A model generated the notes under the pieces. It had not been told where the DNA came from. It made no database searches and saw only the letters and a list, made by a program, of their open reading frames with translations. From the NCBI GenBank assembly GCA_914767715.1, contig OU612065.1:39682001-39746000 (forward strand): a stretch of 64,000 bases of DNA, read 5' to 3'. This document shows positions 45,859-58,880 of this stretch, piece after piece. The first letter of the stretch is position 1, and every line of letters begins with the position of its first letter. The DNA comes from Membranipora membranacea (taxonomy: Eukaryota; Bryozoa; Gymnolaemata; Cheilostomatida; Membraniporidae). Position numbers and translations under genes: made by a program.

Positions 45859-46207
45859 ATGAATGTTTGTAACAATTTGTCAAACTTTTAAATGATACTG
45901 ATAAGATACTCTACAATTTACATCGTCGGGTTGCTGCATAACCACACAGGAGATAATAATAATTTGATAATATGAACAGGCTAAACAAATTTGCAGTTCA
46001 AGAAAACATCCCAATACAATATCTTATTATAACCATAGACACTTACCTACCCTCACATATTATTAAAGTATTGACTTTTTGATATGTGCAATATATATCC
46101 TTAATGTTATGAATTTTTTGTATTAAAGTGACATCGACTGCTGCATTTCTGTAGGCCCATCAAAATTATGTGTCTTAAAATATCAGCAGTCATAGTCCCT
46201 GACTAAG

Positions 46208-49200
46208 ATGAGTGAATTCACTTGTCATGAGTTTTCTCGTTTTTCCATTTACTTTTTCCAGCCAGGAAAATTGACATTGGCGGTAATGATCAAGGACAAC
46301 AAGAAAGAAGTAGAGTGTACGATTCCAAACGTGTGGTTAGACACGCAAGCTAAGACAGTGAGATGGCCACTGAAAAACTCAGCCTCGGCTATAGAATCGT
46401 TAAAGGTTCCCTCGAAATGATGGGGCTCATATCCTCTTGTCAAGGTTAAACACCAGTCAGGAAGGTTCAGCAAATTGTATAATTTTGTGATTCTGGTTTT
46501 TTTAATTTAATTGGAGTCTTGATTTCATGGTGGCATGTAAATTCAAGTGCAGTATAGCATTTCAAAATGAGCGTTAAACACAGTCCAGAAATGTATTGGA
46601 TACGTGATTAATTTATACCCCAAACCCCAAACCCCAAACCCCAAACCCCGCTATGCTTCCTATCACCTACTTTTTGCTGTAATGTAACTTTTCCGGATAG
46701 ATCGTGTAGATATTGTTTTCAAGTGGCTGTTTTTCGACATAATCACATATTGATCCATTTTTAGATGAGAAAGATGTTTGTGACAAATATGATGAAACAT
46801 CTGACCCAGGGGCAGATTCAGATGAGAGTGCACAGGAAGCGGAAGACAGTCCTAAACAGGATAGGAAGAGGGCCAGGAAACCGAACCAAAAGTACACCCA
46901 GCATTTTGCCAAAGGTAAGTAACCATATCTGTTTATCTTTCCATCTAGACTAACTATGGTTAGCAAGGCTTTTTACATTCATTTCCCTATGCGTTCAATA
47001 AGCAATGATGTTTCTGTTGAGCCATATGGACTGCTGCGCAACTGTCAGCTTATGGTATTTTTCTATCATGAAGATAGCCAAAATTGGGAATTGCCTTATT
47101 GAGATCAATGAGGGGATGACTCCTGAAACACATTTGCTCTCTTTTTAGCTATACATGATTTAAGAAAGTTATCTATTTTACTCAAACTACCTGCATATGA
47201 GACCCCAGCTCTGCTTGTGCCTGTGAAACACATTTACTTAGTCATAACATCCAATTTATTCTGTTTTGCTTTCTCTAGATTTTCAGACCGACTCTGAAGA
47301 GTCAAGCTCGCTCTTTCAACGTTTACCCAAACCTCCTAAGACCCCAAAGGACAACTCAGACGCTCCTAAGCCCTCAAGCTGCACCCCAAAAGCTAGCACA
47401 AGTAAAACACCCAGCTTGCCATCTCCGATGAGGACTCCCTCTCTGCCTTCTTCCGCACTAAGAACTTCGATTGATGAAGATCCTCAGACGCCATCACTCT
47501 CTCAGCACCTACCTCCACCTCTGGACGGTGATATGAGAAAAAAACTAGAAACAATTAATTGTAAGTAAACCAGACCAGTTGACATTTCAGAATCGATTGT
47601 AGGCAACAACTGTACTTTGTTCTGCCCTGTTTGCCATTAAGCAGATCAGTAGGTTGCATTGTTAATTTGGATGGTAGCAACTACAAATAGAAAATTTATT
47701 CTTATGTTGTCTGACGTGATTTTGTTTGCACGGTTAAACTCGCATAATCAAACTTTCAGATGCTTGGAATGACCTGACATTTTATTCAAAGATTTGTATA
47801 ACTGTGGCGAATGTAAAATCTGTGATCATTCAATCTTTTTCAGAATTAATCATTAGTCACTTTTGATCCAAGAAAAGATAATGACGATTGAAATCACAGA
47901 GTCTACATGTACAATGACATGTTATTGTTATAATTTTCCATGATCACAATCCATGTTCGCTTGTAGAAGGTATTTTTATGCTGGGCAAGCAGATGCTCAG
48001 AATGACGACAATGATGCTCCAGTTGCAAGCTGAGCGGAACATACAGGCCGGTGCAGCCTCGGGTGTACCATTCTTCAACACAACAGAGGAGATCTTCAGT
48101 TTTGACCCCTCCTCAGAGGACAGACAGGAACTGGTGAGATGTCATTGCTGCATTCAATGTCCATTTCAACCCTATGCTTTTAAAACAGAACTTAACTAAC
48201 TCATTTAGAACATACTAACAGATCAACTACTGTCATCAACCCTCTAAAAATGGGTGTTTATGTCCCGAAATTAAACTATATAACATAATAGGCTGGTTAA
48301 CGGTCCGGACTGGAAATTCAATAGTGGTCTACACTGGTTAATTGGCATTGAAATATGACAATGCAGAGTAACCCATGTCTTGAAACATAAGTCTGATGGA
48401 TTTGCAAAAATATCTTGCTTTCTTTTCAGCTTCTCCAGCTGCTAACGGTTGGGGGTTTCAACTTCCAAAAGGGAGTCTGATCATGAGTAAACTTATATCG
48501 ATACGAGCTAGATCATCTATGAATATGGAGGGGAAGGGCAACCAGGGAAAGGCTGCCTTTGGGAGTACTAAGTTATACTCAATAATAAAAGGTAAGCTAC
48601 ATAATATTGAAAGTGATACAGATGAAGACAAATCTCATGATAGATATATTTAGCAGTACTTCTGTCATAATTATAAACGGAATCAGCACAAGATTTTTTT
48701 AGGTGCCTTCGTCTGAGCAACTCCTCGCTCTGAGCTGAAGTCGGTTGTTGCTGGTTATTTCTGATATCCAACCTACTTCTTTTTGAACACTATTTAAAAT
48801 AGTTATATCCAATACTATTTCATCCTTTCAGCTCATGGGGTTTCAGTATCATGATGAATTTATGAACTTTTTTCGTAATTTTTCAGATGTCCTTGTGCAG
48901 TTCTTCAAGGCGTCTGAGGCGGATGTCTACAAGCGAGTACAAAACCACCTGAGAAACCAGCCTGGACTGGTGGCTAAGGTAATATACAATATTTCATTCA
49001 GATAGTAAGGGGGAAATGTCTGGAAATCAATGTTTCCTATGGACCCATAATTATAAGAAGCATTGTTCTATAATTAATCTATCATCATGATCTGGCACAC
49101 ACTGGCCTGCCATCACTTGAACTGTTTTCTACTTCATCTTGCTTACTCCTACTTTTAAGTAGTTGTATTTGCCGGCGTTGTTATCTCAAGATAGGACTCT

Positions 49201-49400
49201 GTCCCTGTTAGGTGTCACTTTATGAATATGCATATATGTTTAGTCCCTGCTTGGTCACACTTATCTACATCAGTCTTGCTTCATTGGCGTGCTGTGAAGT
49301 AAATTCTCTTATGCTTATAAATATATATATTTTTTTTTATTCATTTTTTTAGGCAGACGCAAGAAAAAAGACTGTTCCGGGAGCAGAGGGAGAGAAGTAA
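46208..49400 (+). pseudogene. DUF4806-like transposon accessory protein, broken
   Basis: Exons: about 46262-46464, 46765-46914, 47279-47560, 47970-48133, 48430-48591, 48887-48978, 49353-49400. The first has 'VECTIPNVWLD...TVRWP' (the start typical of these proteins), then a TGA at 46418-46420, then in-frame WGSYPLVKV. The next two are acidic or Pro/Ser-rich (low-complexity linker). 47970-48133 encodes a helical 'MLGKQMLRMTTMMLQLQAER'. 48430-48591 has LLQLLTVGGFNFQKG, a one-base shift, then 'NMEGKGNQGKAAF', the DUF4806 core pattern. The last exons give a helix and a Lys-rich end, EGEK. One nonsense codon and one frameshift mean it is decayed. It probably belonged with the tnp2-like transposase just upstream. 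Confidence 0.6.
46617..46649 (+). repeat. (CCCCAAA)n telomere-like heptamer repeat
   Basis: About four and a half consecutive CCCCAAA units (TTTGGGG on the other strand) between the first two exons of the DUF4806-like gene. It could form a G-quadruplex. Confidence 0.9.
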
Positions 49401-52400
49401 TGTTCAGGTAAAAATCAACTAAACATCACGCTACAACTCAACTCTCTACCTCACGTGCCTTTTAAATCTGATCTCGGAACGCTTATTAGTTCCATAAATA
49501 TTGTATATTTAACTCCCTCCAACCACTTTTTTTTGTAATTTTTCCCCGTTCTGTTTCAGCACTTTGGCATCGTTTTATATTATCATTCTGATACAATAAC
49601 TTTTTTACAAATTCAGTGTTGTCACATGAATTTTTTGAATCTAGTCAGTCCTGCTTTTCTTGAACTTCTAGATAAGTGAGGTTTTTTATGTATAAAAGTC
49701 TCCACACACTTAAATATGTTTCTAACATAGTATACAAGCTTTCTTTATTTCTCCATTTATCTTTTTTTTGTAATATCAGTTGCATGGCTCCATCATTAAT
49801 ATTTATTTTACTCATTTTTGTCATGTGTAGATAATCGTATATACACACCCAACTCATCTCATAACAAGATATATTTGTCATTTATCACCCTTAAAAGTAA
49901 ATTTCATCTTACATAAGAAGTCGTGTGCTCGATGAAAAACTATTTGTTTACATCCAGTACAATTTACTCTTTAACGCATACGGAACAAAGGGTCCTCAGC
50001 ACTAGCTGTTCCAATTTAGGCACATCATTTTGAATTTAGGTTCCTTCTCATGGTTGCTGAAGTCAGTCTGTCTTGCAAGCTTTGAGAAGCCCAGGTTTAT
50101 TAAGCTGAGGATAAATAGATCCAATGGACTAGATTATAATAGTAGTGTGGAAGGTTGTATGCTATACGCTGTAATTGAGTGTTAATAATATCTAAATTTT
50201 CATAGTTTCAATAGTTACAAGTGATCTGCAAGATGTTTGAATCAAATGGATTCCATATTGTATTGACATCGGAACTATGCTGTTTAGTCACAAGAAATAC
50301 ATGTACAAGCTTCCATTTAGATGTGTCACAGGGGCAGTTTATGCATCGTTACAATATCTATTGGAATGCACCATAGATGTGTAAAAGAGGCAGTTTATGT
50401 GTCGTTACAATATCTATTGGAATGCACCATTCCGAAATATACTAGCGTGACAGATTGCCACATTAGGCAGACGTAGTTCAGCCCTGTCCTGTTTATGACA
50501 AAACAGAGGGTGGGCTGCCCCTAAAGAGGGACGCAAGTTGCCCGGAGTCCTCATACTGAGAGTGTGATACATCCTAGCAAGCTAGAATGCATCCTAGAGG
50601 TGAGGCCATTGTGGACCTCCTAATCGTGAGTGTGCAGCAAGCTGCCAGAAACTGAAACAGGCACTAATCAGCCATTAGCCATGACACTTTGATCTTAGCC
50701 AATAGGCCGAGAAGCGATTATGATAGCGAGTTCAGCCTCTGAGGTTAACATCTTTCCAACATAGTTTAGATACAGTTGTGCCGGCTGGGCCACTTTTTGT
50801 GTTGAGTATTAAGTGGTGCCAGAAGCAATTAATTCAATCAATGGCCAATTTGCCTAATTCAAATTTGTTGGATGTGATACGGATTCACAGGAATTAAATA
50901 AGGATGCTAATGTCTTATTTGATTACTTGGTGTCTGGATGTAAAGAATTCTCAAAAACAAGCACTTCTCTAGGGGAGATAAATGCTACTTTGGTCCGCGA
51001 CTTACATCGACCTAACCGTGACAACCATTATTACACTCAGCCTAGACCTCTAAGATTGGTACTGCAGTATATGTGTACCATCGAAAACAATTGGGAGTAA
51101 ACTGTTCGCATGCTGGAGCCATACAAATAGATGGTAAATACATTAATATTTAAATGTTGGCTATGTGTTGCCAGTCCAGAAAAGTTATTTCCACAACCGC
51201 TTATGGCAAGAAAATAGAGTATAAAAGCAGAAGCATCTTTAACCACTTATATCTGTTGCTGGGAAATGGGGATATCTGGCTCCCTCTGGCATACCTATCA
51301 AAGACAGGAGATGTCAGAGGATATTGGCCAACAATAAAGCTGCCCATTGGCAACCATTATAGAAGGTTGCTGGCTAAGCCTTGCCGGCTGGGAGACCTTC
51401 AATATGATACCAAAAATGGGGAGGCGCAACTATAGCGTTAGCAGGTGAGTATATCTAGGTGAGTAAAGCACATAAAACTTGGGATAATCCTGAAATGAAA
51501 CTTGTTTGATGAATTTAAACATAAAAAAATTTCTGTATACATTTATTCAACATAACTCATTATTACATTTTGGTATCCCAGGTTTGGTTTTATTGTCAAT
51601 ATGGAATCATTTCCACATGCATATTGTGTTATTTTCCAGCATCACTCTGCAATAAATATACTTATTTGGAGTCAGAAATAAATATCTTAAAGCACCAGAA
51701 CAAATCTCTCGCTTTCATCTGATTGATAATTTCAAACTTCAAACAGAGTTTGGCTGTGTGTGGTGAATTTTGCCATGCTCCAAGCCGAAGGTGTTACTCT
51801 GGCCTTATTTTGGCGTTTAGATAGTAACGATCTGAAACTATTAGGAAAGTTTCAGGTCAAAGACTGACACAAAGCAATAGCAGCAGCAGCAAGAAAGACC
51901 TTGAAAGGTGACACCTACAGTAACAAAGTCTAAAAAATAAACGTATTCATTGTTTATCATAGTAAAGTGACAATTAGGAAATAAAAAGCCTTGAAATACA
52001 AAAAATAATAAATTTCCTGTCCGTCCTGCTCGAGTTGCTCACAGAAAACGATCTAAGAGTAGATTCATTGTATTGAACAATACGTTGAGACTAGAGTAGG
52101 CCAGAGTAGGATGGAGTGGAGTTAAGACTAGCCAAGTTGGAGTAAGAGTAAATGTGGTTATTCAAAACTCAAGTTAGCTGTAGTATGAGTGGGTAACTCA
52201 ATTTGCGCACCCAATTCTCCTGCATGAAATGCATTTCTGCTTCTGTTGACAACTGGGCATAGGCCCCAGTAGCCAGTACACCTCCAGCTTACAGTACCCA
52301 AACCCTCAGCAGTTTGGGTTTTCCACCCTCTTGGTCATATATAAAAGAAAATCATTAGACATTGGATGTCTTATTCGGAGGACACATAAAAGTGCAAAAA

Positions 52401-54085
52401 CCAGGGCAATAAAGATTCTCCTTCTTGTCTTACCTAGCTGGCACCTAAACACTGGTAATCTAAATATTATCCAGTCACTGCAGCATACTAATCCAGTGGT
52501 CCTATGCTTAATTCACTTCAGATCTGATTAACATAACTTTGATTCTTACAGTGATAGCTTGGAGATCATATCTGATTGGTTTCTTCTCATAGACTATTTA
52601 TACTCAAAAAATTATGCATCATCTCAATAACGGAAAATATGAACATAATAAGTGATTGCGTTACATTATTCAATTATTTCTGGCATTTTTTTATCAAGGT
52701 TAGTGATGCTGGCACAAAAAGAACATAATTACTCTGCAATCTAATAGAGGATTTTGTTCCACTATTGTATTAATATTCTAAGTAGAAAGAATATTATAAT
52801 CATCAAATGATTTCTCACTGTAAAATTCTTTTAGAGTTTAGCCGAAAGTAACCGAGCCGCGCTTCAGCCTACTAGAGCATAGATGCCCAACCATTTTTTG
52901 GGTTTGACCACTTTTTTTTGGGGAGCAAGCCGGCTGCACCACTTTTAGGGCAAATATTACTTGAGTTACAGAATTTGGAATATCCAGGCCAATATCCGTG
53001 GGTTTTAAGGTAGAAGGCTCTGGCGGGGTGCCTAGGGGTATGGGGTCTCTCCCAAAAAAAATTTGAAACTAAAGGCTGTTTTTAGGTATTCCATGAAACC
53101 AGCCCTATTTGAGAAGAAAACTTACCAGGATTCTTTGAGTAACAATAGTATTTGAGGGTCGATGTATCATATCTGATTCCTTCCATGTTTGATACTTTGA
53201 AATGAAAAATTCAGTGAACTTATTGCGAAGTATGGTAACGGCTGCTTGAAGTGATTAAGAGTCCTAGGAGGTAGGAACCAGAGCTTGAGTTCACTGTTTA
53301 CAGAGAAGTAGAGGATTGAAAGTCAAGAAAAATATGTGATTTTGGTAGATTGTCCGGCAATAGAATATTGAGAAAAGTTTATGTGCAGGCAGCTTTTTGT
53401 CAAAATTCTTATTTTAACGATTATCACAGAGCAATGAAACCAGTTTGGATAAGACGCCATGACCTTGTCAACTAAGTAACCTCACAAGGTAGTAGGTTGA
53501 TACTTTGTTCTATCGTTGCAGTTTGCAAATAAATTCAATAGTTTGATTAGTTAGACATGGTAGGATGTCATCATTCGTTGGACCATTGGGCAAAGAATTT
53601 TTCATAAAAACGATTGTCCTTATATTTATCTCAGCATTAATTTTAGAACAAAATAACTTTTCATATTATCTCACATATCCAATAGATGGTCAAAATAACA
53701 TCTCCACCCTGCCGATAAAATGTCATAATAAAGTAATTGAATTGATTGCCTTCCGAAATTTTTTTTTTCTCTTCAGAAATTAATTTGCCTGAACTTATTT
53801 TTCAGACTCCACACAGGATTGGTAAAGTCATGAAATTTAAAATGAATACAGTTTGAAATGCTTTTATTCATGAGATGCTATTTTTATTGCCAATTGTCTG
53901 TGAACGACTGAATATATTCACCTTCTAAAATCTATGTTGATGAGCAATAAGCCTATGTGTTCTCCATCAAGTTGCTTCAATCAATGACTGTAGAATTGTT
54001 CTGAATATTGTTAACTTAAAAATATTTGAGCAGATACGTAACATGTTATGAGTGAAGGAGGGATAACCATTTCTTAGCAGACAAA
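49401..54085. other. Gene-poor interval
   Basis: No gene recognised in 4.7 kb. An approximately 60-bp tandem duplication lies at 50321-50432 (shared CGTTACAATATCTATTGGAA and TGCACCAT). An open frame of 72 codons at 53565-53783 has a hydrophobic N-terminal stretch but no supporting splice or domain evidence. Around 52840-53060 is repeat-like sequence with C and T runs. Confidence 0.4.
50321..50432 (+). repeat. Two-copy tandem duplication, unit about 55-60 bp
   Basis: The sequence from TAGATGTGT through CAGTTTATG, CGTTACAATATCTATTGGAA and TGCACCAT occurs twice, head to tail, with few differences. Confidence 0.9.
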
Positions 54086-57000
54086 TCAGGGACATGTGCC
54101 GTGTACATCTATCTCTCTGAATGTGAGGCTTGTACCAGTTTTGTGATAAGGTTCTAAGACGACATGAGTTCCTTGTACAGGAAAGTCACATGAAAATAAC
54201 ACTGAGTCTTCAGATATTACACCGTCGAATCTGGAGCAAACTGTATGACCAGCTAGCTGAGATCGATATGTTCCATTCTGTACATAATCTAGTTTATCCG
54301 CCATACCAACATAAACTATCGGATCTACAATAAAATATCACATAAAACAAGTGAGTAAATTATCTGACTGGCTCAAAGACCTGTACAATTTTGCATGCAC
54401 TACATTGACATTTCATACAATATTGTATTCACTTCAGGTCTTCTAAAGAGATTTTTTATTATCATATACTAAGATACAAAGAGAGTACTTTCATATGTTT
54501 GATAGCAGAAGGCAAACTAACCAAATGCATTCCCCTTTTTCTCACAAAGGGCACCTCTTTTGTTATCACAGTTCTGGTCATTTGCCACTATTCCTCTCCA
54601 ATACCAATATATTAATTCTATTACTTCTATACAGTGCTGCTCTCCCTCCCAATTGTTTGGGAAGTAATCTTCAGCAGTGAAAACTACAAAAGAACAGAAC
54701 AATTATTCCAGCAGGATACCTGTGACATCACTCTGGTGGCCCAGTAGCTTTAATCTATACCCAATGCAAACAAGATAATAATGATGATTCCTCTTGGGAC
54801 AAAAATTGTATGAATTTTGTTAGCTCTGTTTACGTCTTAGACCTTGTGATAGCAAAGTGACGATATAAGAACAAAATGCATAAATGTGTAATCATACTTC
54901 AATACTGTTGATTGAAAAAAATTGAGGTTGATTAAAAGGTTGATTAAAATCGGATGTCTTATCACTCGCCACATCCCGAAGCGTGGGCGGCGAAATTGTA
55001 GTGACTTAATAGCGAGGCCGCAATATCTGCGCCAATTGGCTCTCTGTTTGCAGGCAGGTCGGAGCACACCTGGGAGCCAACAAAACCCCAGTAGTCGGTG
55101 GACTGTGTGATTCGAACCCACAACCTTCAACATGTGTATGTTGAAGGACGGCGCTCTAACCAACTGAGCAACCTCCTACTCCTATAAGTGCCATGTAAGC
55201 TATTAGCGTAAAGCATTCTGCAGACCAGCTAGAAAACTTTCTCTTCAGAGAGCTAGAAATCCAGCAAGGTCATTATGTCTTGATTTTCCACTGCGCACAC
55301 AAGCAAAATCGATCAAGTTATCAACAAAAACCCTGGTATTGATCTGCAACGTGATGATAACACCAAGGTATTGAAACGTCGAACGTAATTACTTTCCCCA
55401 TAGTTAAATGCCTCAATGTTAATGCTTCATATTATAGTGTCTGTCTTTGAGTCAATGGGAAAAACCTATGTTCATGGTGAAAATTATTTTGTTTCTTTTT
55501 ATTGTTGATGCTATTCAACAGATGTTCACATGCAATATTAGCTATGTCTACATTTTGTGAGGTTTTATTATTGTATTTTAATGATTGAGTAATTTGAAGA
55601 TATAACCCCATATTAAAAACTAAGCTTCAAGTCATAGGTGAATCTCCTCAGTTGGCCAATCATGATTAGGACCGATAGCCAATCATAACAATGAAAATCA
55701 GAATTGTTAAACCGATTCCCTTTCAACTGTATTGATTCAAAATTACCGAAGCAAATAAAATCCTCTAATAATCATGAGTTATATATTAATCTATAACCAG
55801 CGTATAAAATAATGATGACAAATTCTGATTGTGTTTTTTTATTAATGGCAAATGTCTTGTATAATACACTTTTTAATCACAATCCTTATCAGTACATTGT
55901 GTTTATTACTCGATATATCAAGGCTGCCGCTGGTAGTAGCACCAAGACTCATTTAGGTCCATCAGATAGATATATCAGAGTACATACCATCATATGGCAG
56001 CCCGTCTCCCTTAATTGTCACAAATGTGCCCTCTGTTTGTCTGTTTTCCAAACCAATCCAGAAATGTTTCCCTGTTGCCTCATACCGACTGCGGAATACA
56101 AATAACAGAGATTCACTTCTGATTTTGGTACTGAAGAGTCCCTAAATAATTCCAGACTCCCGTTTCTAATAGAAAGAAGCTGCTCTATAAAGATCATTAC
56201 CAGGCTAATTATACCAATTATGGGAATGAATTTGTCAAATAATAAAATTTCTTTTTTCTGTCATCACAAATAGCAAAAACCCTAAAGACTTTAGTTGAAT
56301 GTTTTAGATTGCAGTTCAACTTAAATTGATTGACCAAACACAATATTTGGTTCCTACCTTTTCATATAAGACCACTCCTCAGCTGTCTCTGGTATTGCCA
56401 GCCACCCACCATTATCAGTACAATATTGGTTAGCCTCGTCAAATGTATATTCTCCATTTAGGTCTTCAAATAATTCCTTTTCTGTAAGAAAGAAAAAGTC
56501 ACTTAAATAATACGGCGACAAGTGAAACTTTGTAATTTGTAAAACTATCCTTCAAATACGGGTATCAATACGGTACTATGACAGATAACAAATATACCAG
56601 AAATAAAAGCTAATTATATAACGAACCTCAAGAGGCCAAAAGTTTGAAATTTTTTGCTCACAAATCTTTTTGCTCAGGGAGTCTTATGACACTTTGTTGT
56701 ATCAGTTCATGTATATTACTGAGAATTCACAGCTAAAACATTCAATCACACACATTCAAATATCAAGCTCTGACCTGTACCAATGTTCAGATTGAAGAAA
56801 TGTACACCCCAAATAGTGCAGTTATGACCTAGATCCAACATCCAACATGGCTGTCTCTCTGCTCTAGTTCTCATTGTGCTGTTGTAGTTAGCAGCAATAC
56901 CATCATTTCCGATGTGTGATCCATGCAGCTCAACATTATTCCCAGAGACTGAAGATGCATTGGTAACCTTTGCTGTAATAGTAAAACATACATATTATTA

Positions 57001-58640
57001 TTTTAAGGTATTGTGAACAAGTACATAACACCTTGAGCCAAGGTTTTCTTTGTATTTGCAATCACTCAACAATTATAAATCCTTCTCATCAAATTTTTGA
57101 ATGTTTCTTGGCAACCATATGAAAAAAGTAGTTATAGAATGATAGCCTCCAATGCAGTTGTATCATACACCTTCCCAAAATGCAAATAAACCCCAGCCAG
57201 CCTTTCTCACCTGATAAGAACTTACCTACTGCTAAACTTCTATCAATATCTACAAGATATATCAGACTATCACCATAACCAGGTGTCCTAGTTAGCTCAT
57301 AGTTTGAGGAGTAGTTCAGTAAGTGACAACCTCCTTGTGAAGGTATGAAATGAAAACCAAAACAACCGGGAGTAGAGAAACATCTGTCTGCACAGTCACT
57401 AAGATTGAGCTGCTTGTATGTTACAAAGTAATTCATATCACCCACACTGTCAACGCTGTGGATAACAAGCAGCTGATGGTGAGTTGTGTTTTCTTGAGAG
57501 GTCTCCTCAGGAACTGCAAAAACACAAACAGTTTGAATACATTTTTGTGGTACATATAACCCCCCCCCCCCCTCCCACATATAAATTCTACATCTCGTTT
57601 ATGCAAGGAAATCCTGAGTCTGATGCTTTGATCCCGTTAGTTGCCCCCTCTCTCAGGGCCCATATAAAGGATCACGGAGAGCTTTCAGAAAACAGAAAAT
57701 GTCCAATAACATATCAATTAGACTGTATATTTATAGTATTTGCTATTTGGGCAAAATTTCATCACAGGAAGCATTATATTCACCTTTCATATAAGTGTCG
57801 GATTTGATGTTCCCTGCATATTGGTATGTGTTGTACAGAATACATCCAGCCATCAGACTCCCGTTGCCGTGTGAAAATGACACACAGTCGTTTTGACGAG
57901 CGCACATGTAGCCACATAGTTCTGTTTGCACTACGTTAGTCTGCAGAGTAAGCTCATTCATCGGTATAAACCTTGTTCTTGTACTGGAGCTGCCACAAGC
58001 AATTGATATCAATACCTTGATGGATAGAAAAGGGCTATGGTGGATACTTTTTTCGAAAAAAGATTTACCATGCAGCAACAACATACCTATCCATCTCTTA
58101 TTGTTTTTATCAGTTCGTGCTGTAAAATCTTAATTTTCAGTTGTGTAACTCAGAGCAAAGTAAAGCCCATACCATTGTTTATATTATTAACTTCTTGTTC
58201 CAGAGATCATTTACCCTATTTCTACAGTCTCCTCCTTAGTCAATTCATTTTGTATACCAGATTGCTGTTGTTCTTTAATTTGATTTTGTACCAAAATATG
58301 TCTACTTCTGATAAGTCAGTTTTCATAGTTTTGCACCAACTGATGACAAATTACAAATTGACAAATTTTCTACTGTTGTTCCTAGTTTGATGATGTCATA
58401 TGGATCCTAAAAACCACAATCACACTGAGGTATGATGCCGCACTCTTAATAAGGTTGGAAATACAACAGAAATGATAACTGCAATCCTTAAAAATGAGAA
58501 AGTTCTTGGCCGTATGCATTACCAATTAGTTTGCAGATCTAACCAAGTAGACTGACAAATGGAGCCACTGAATAACTTACCGTGTAGAACGCGGTACTAT
58601 ATACAATCTGTATAGTGGGGAAGTTATGCATGCAGTTCAT
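54086..58640 (-). CDS. Lectin gene D: intact paralogue in inverted orientation
   Basis: Exons on the minus strand: 58640-58581, 58015-57784, 57513-57226, 56972-56781, 56481-56358, 56088-55988, 54683-54522, 54324-54086; 1398 nt, 465 residues, no stop. Domains as in gene A: signal peptide (hydrophobic up to VLISIACG), PAN (CGYMCARQNDCVSF), PAN (DCADRCFSTPGCFGFHF), FTP N-half (CWMLDLGHNCTIWG), C-type lectin (CTDNGGWLAIP, FWIGLENRQTEG, EQHCIE, NDQNC, GALCEKK) and FTP C-half (LTFREIDVHGTCP). It is closest to gene B in PAN1 and in introns and flanks. Exon 7 has five extra codons (IELIYWYW region) before GIVAND, and its donor reads GTTAGT. The B-type premature stop is absent. Intron 6 carries a SINE. 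The product is predicted secreted. Confidence 0.85.
54928..55184 (-). mobile_element. tRNA-derived SINE, copy 3, in intron 6 of gene D
   Basis: Complement of the SINE head (CGCTCTAACCAACTGAGCAA) and body (GCAGGCAGGTCGGAGC, ATCACTCGCCACATCCCGAA). Same orientation as gene D. The equivalent intron of B lacks it, so it inserted after the duplication, unless B lost it. Confidence 0.8.
55290..55470. repeat. Foldback-family fragment in intron 6 of gene D
   Basis: Contains AATGCCTCAATGTTAATGCT, 'TATTATAGTGTCTGTCTTTG' and 'GATGATAACACC', relatives of the foldback arm at 12395-12628 and, inverted, of 20345-20500. Confidence 0.5.
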
Positions 58641-58880
58641 GGTGTGTTATGTCATAAAGTGAGTGCTCTGTATTTTTGCAAATCATTAATGACCTTATAT
58701 CGTGTTATAAACATTACCAAAAGGGTTTAAAAACACTGACCTTGTTGACTTATGTTCGCTTCATGACTTCACCACACACTCGACACTTCAATGAGTAGAA
58801 TCATGTCATTACACATTTTGAGAGCAAAGGATTTCCTTGGCAGGAAATAATCATATTGATGATGTCAAGGCATGTTTAGT
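58641..58880 (-). promoter_or_regulatory. Conserved upstream region of lectin gene D
   Basis: Minus-strand homologue of the region before gene B. It keeps GATATAAGG (complement at about 58695-58703) and CACTTTATGACATAACACACC just before the ATG. Confidence 0.4.

Noticed and set aside
46617-46649. Chromosome end or fused telomere
   Set aside because: Only about 30 bp, inside a gene intron, with single-copy sequence on both sides.
53565-53783. 72-codon frame with hydrophobic N-terminus, possible secreted peptide
   Set aside because: No splice, Kozak, polyadenylation or domain support; the hydrophobic run is also expected by chance in AT-rich DNA.
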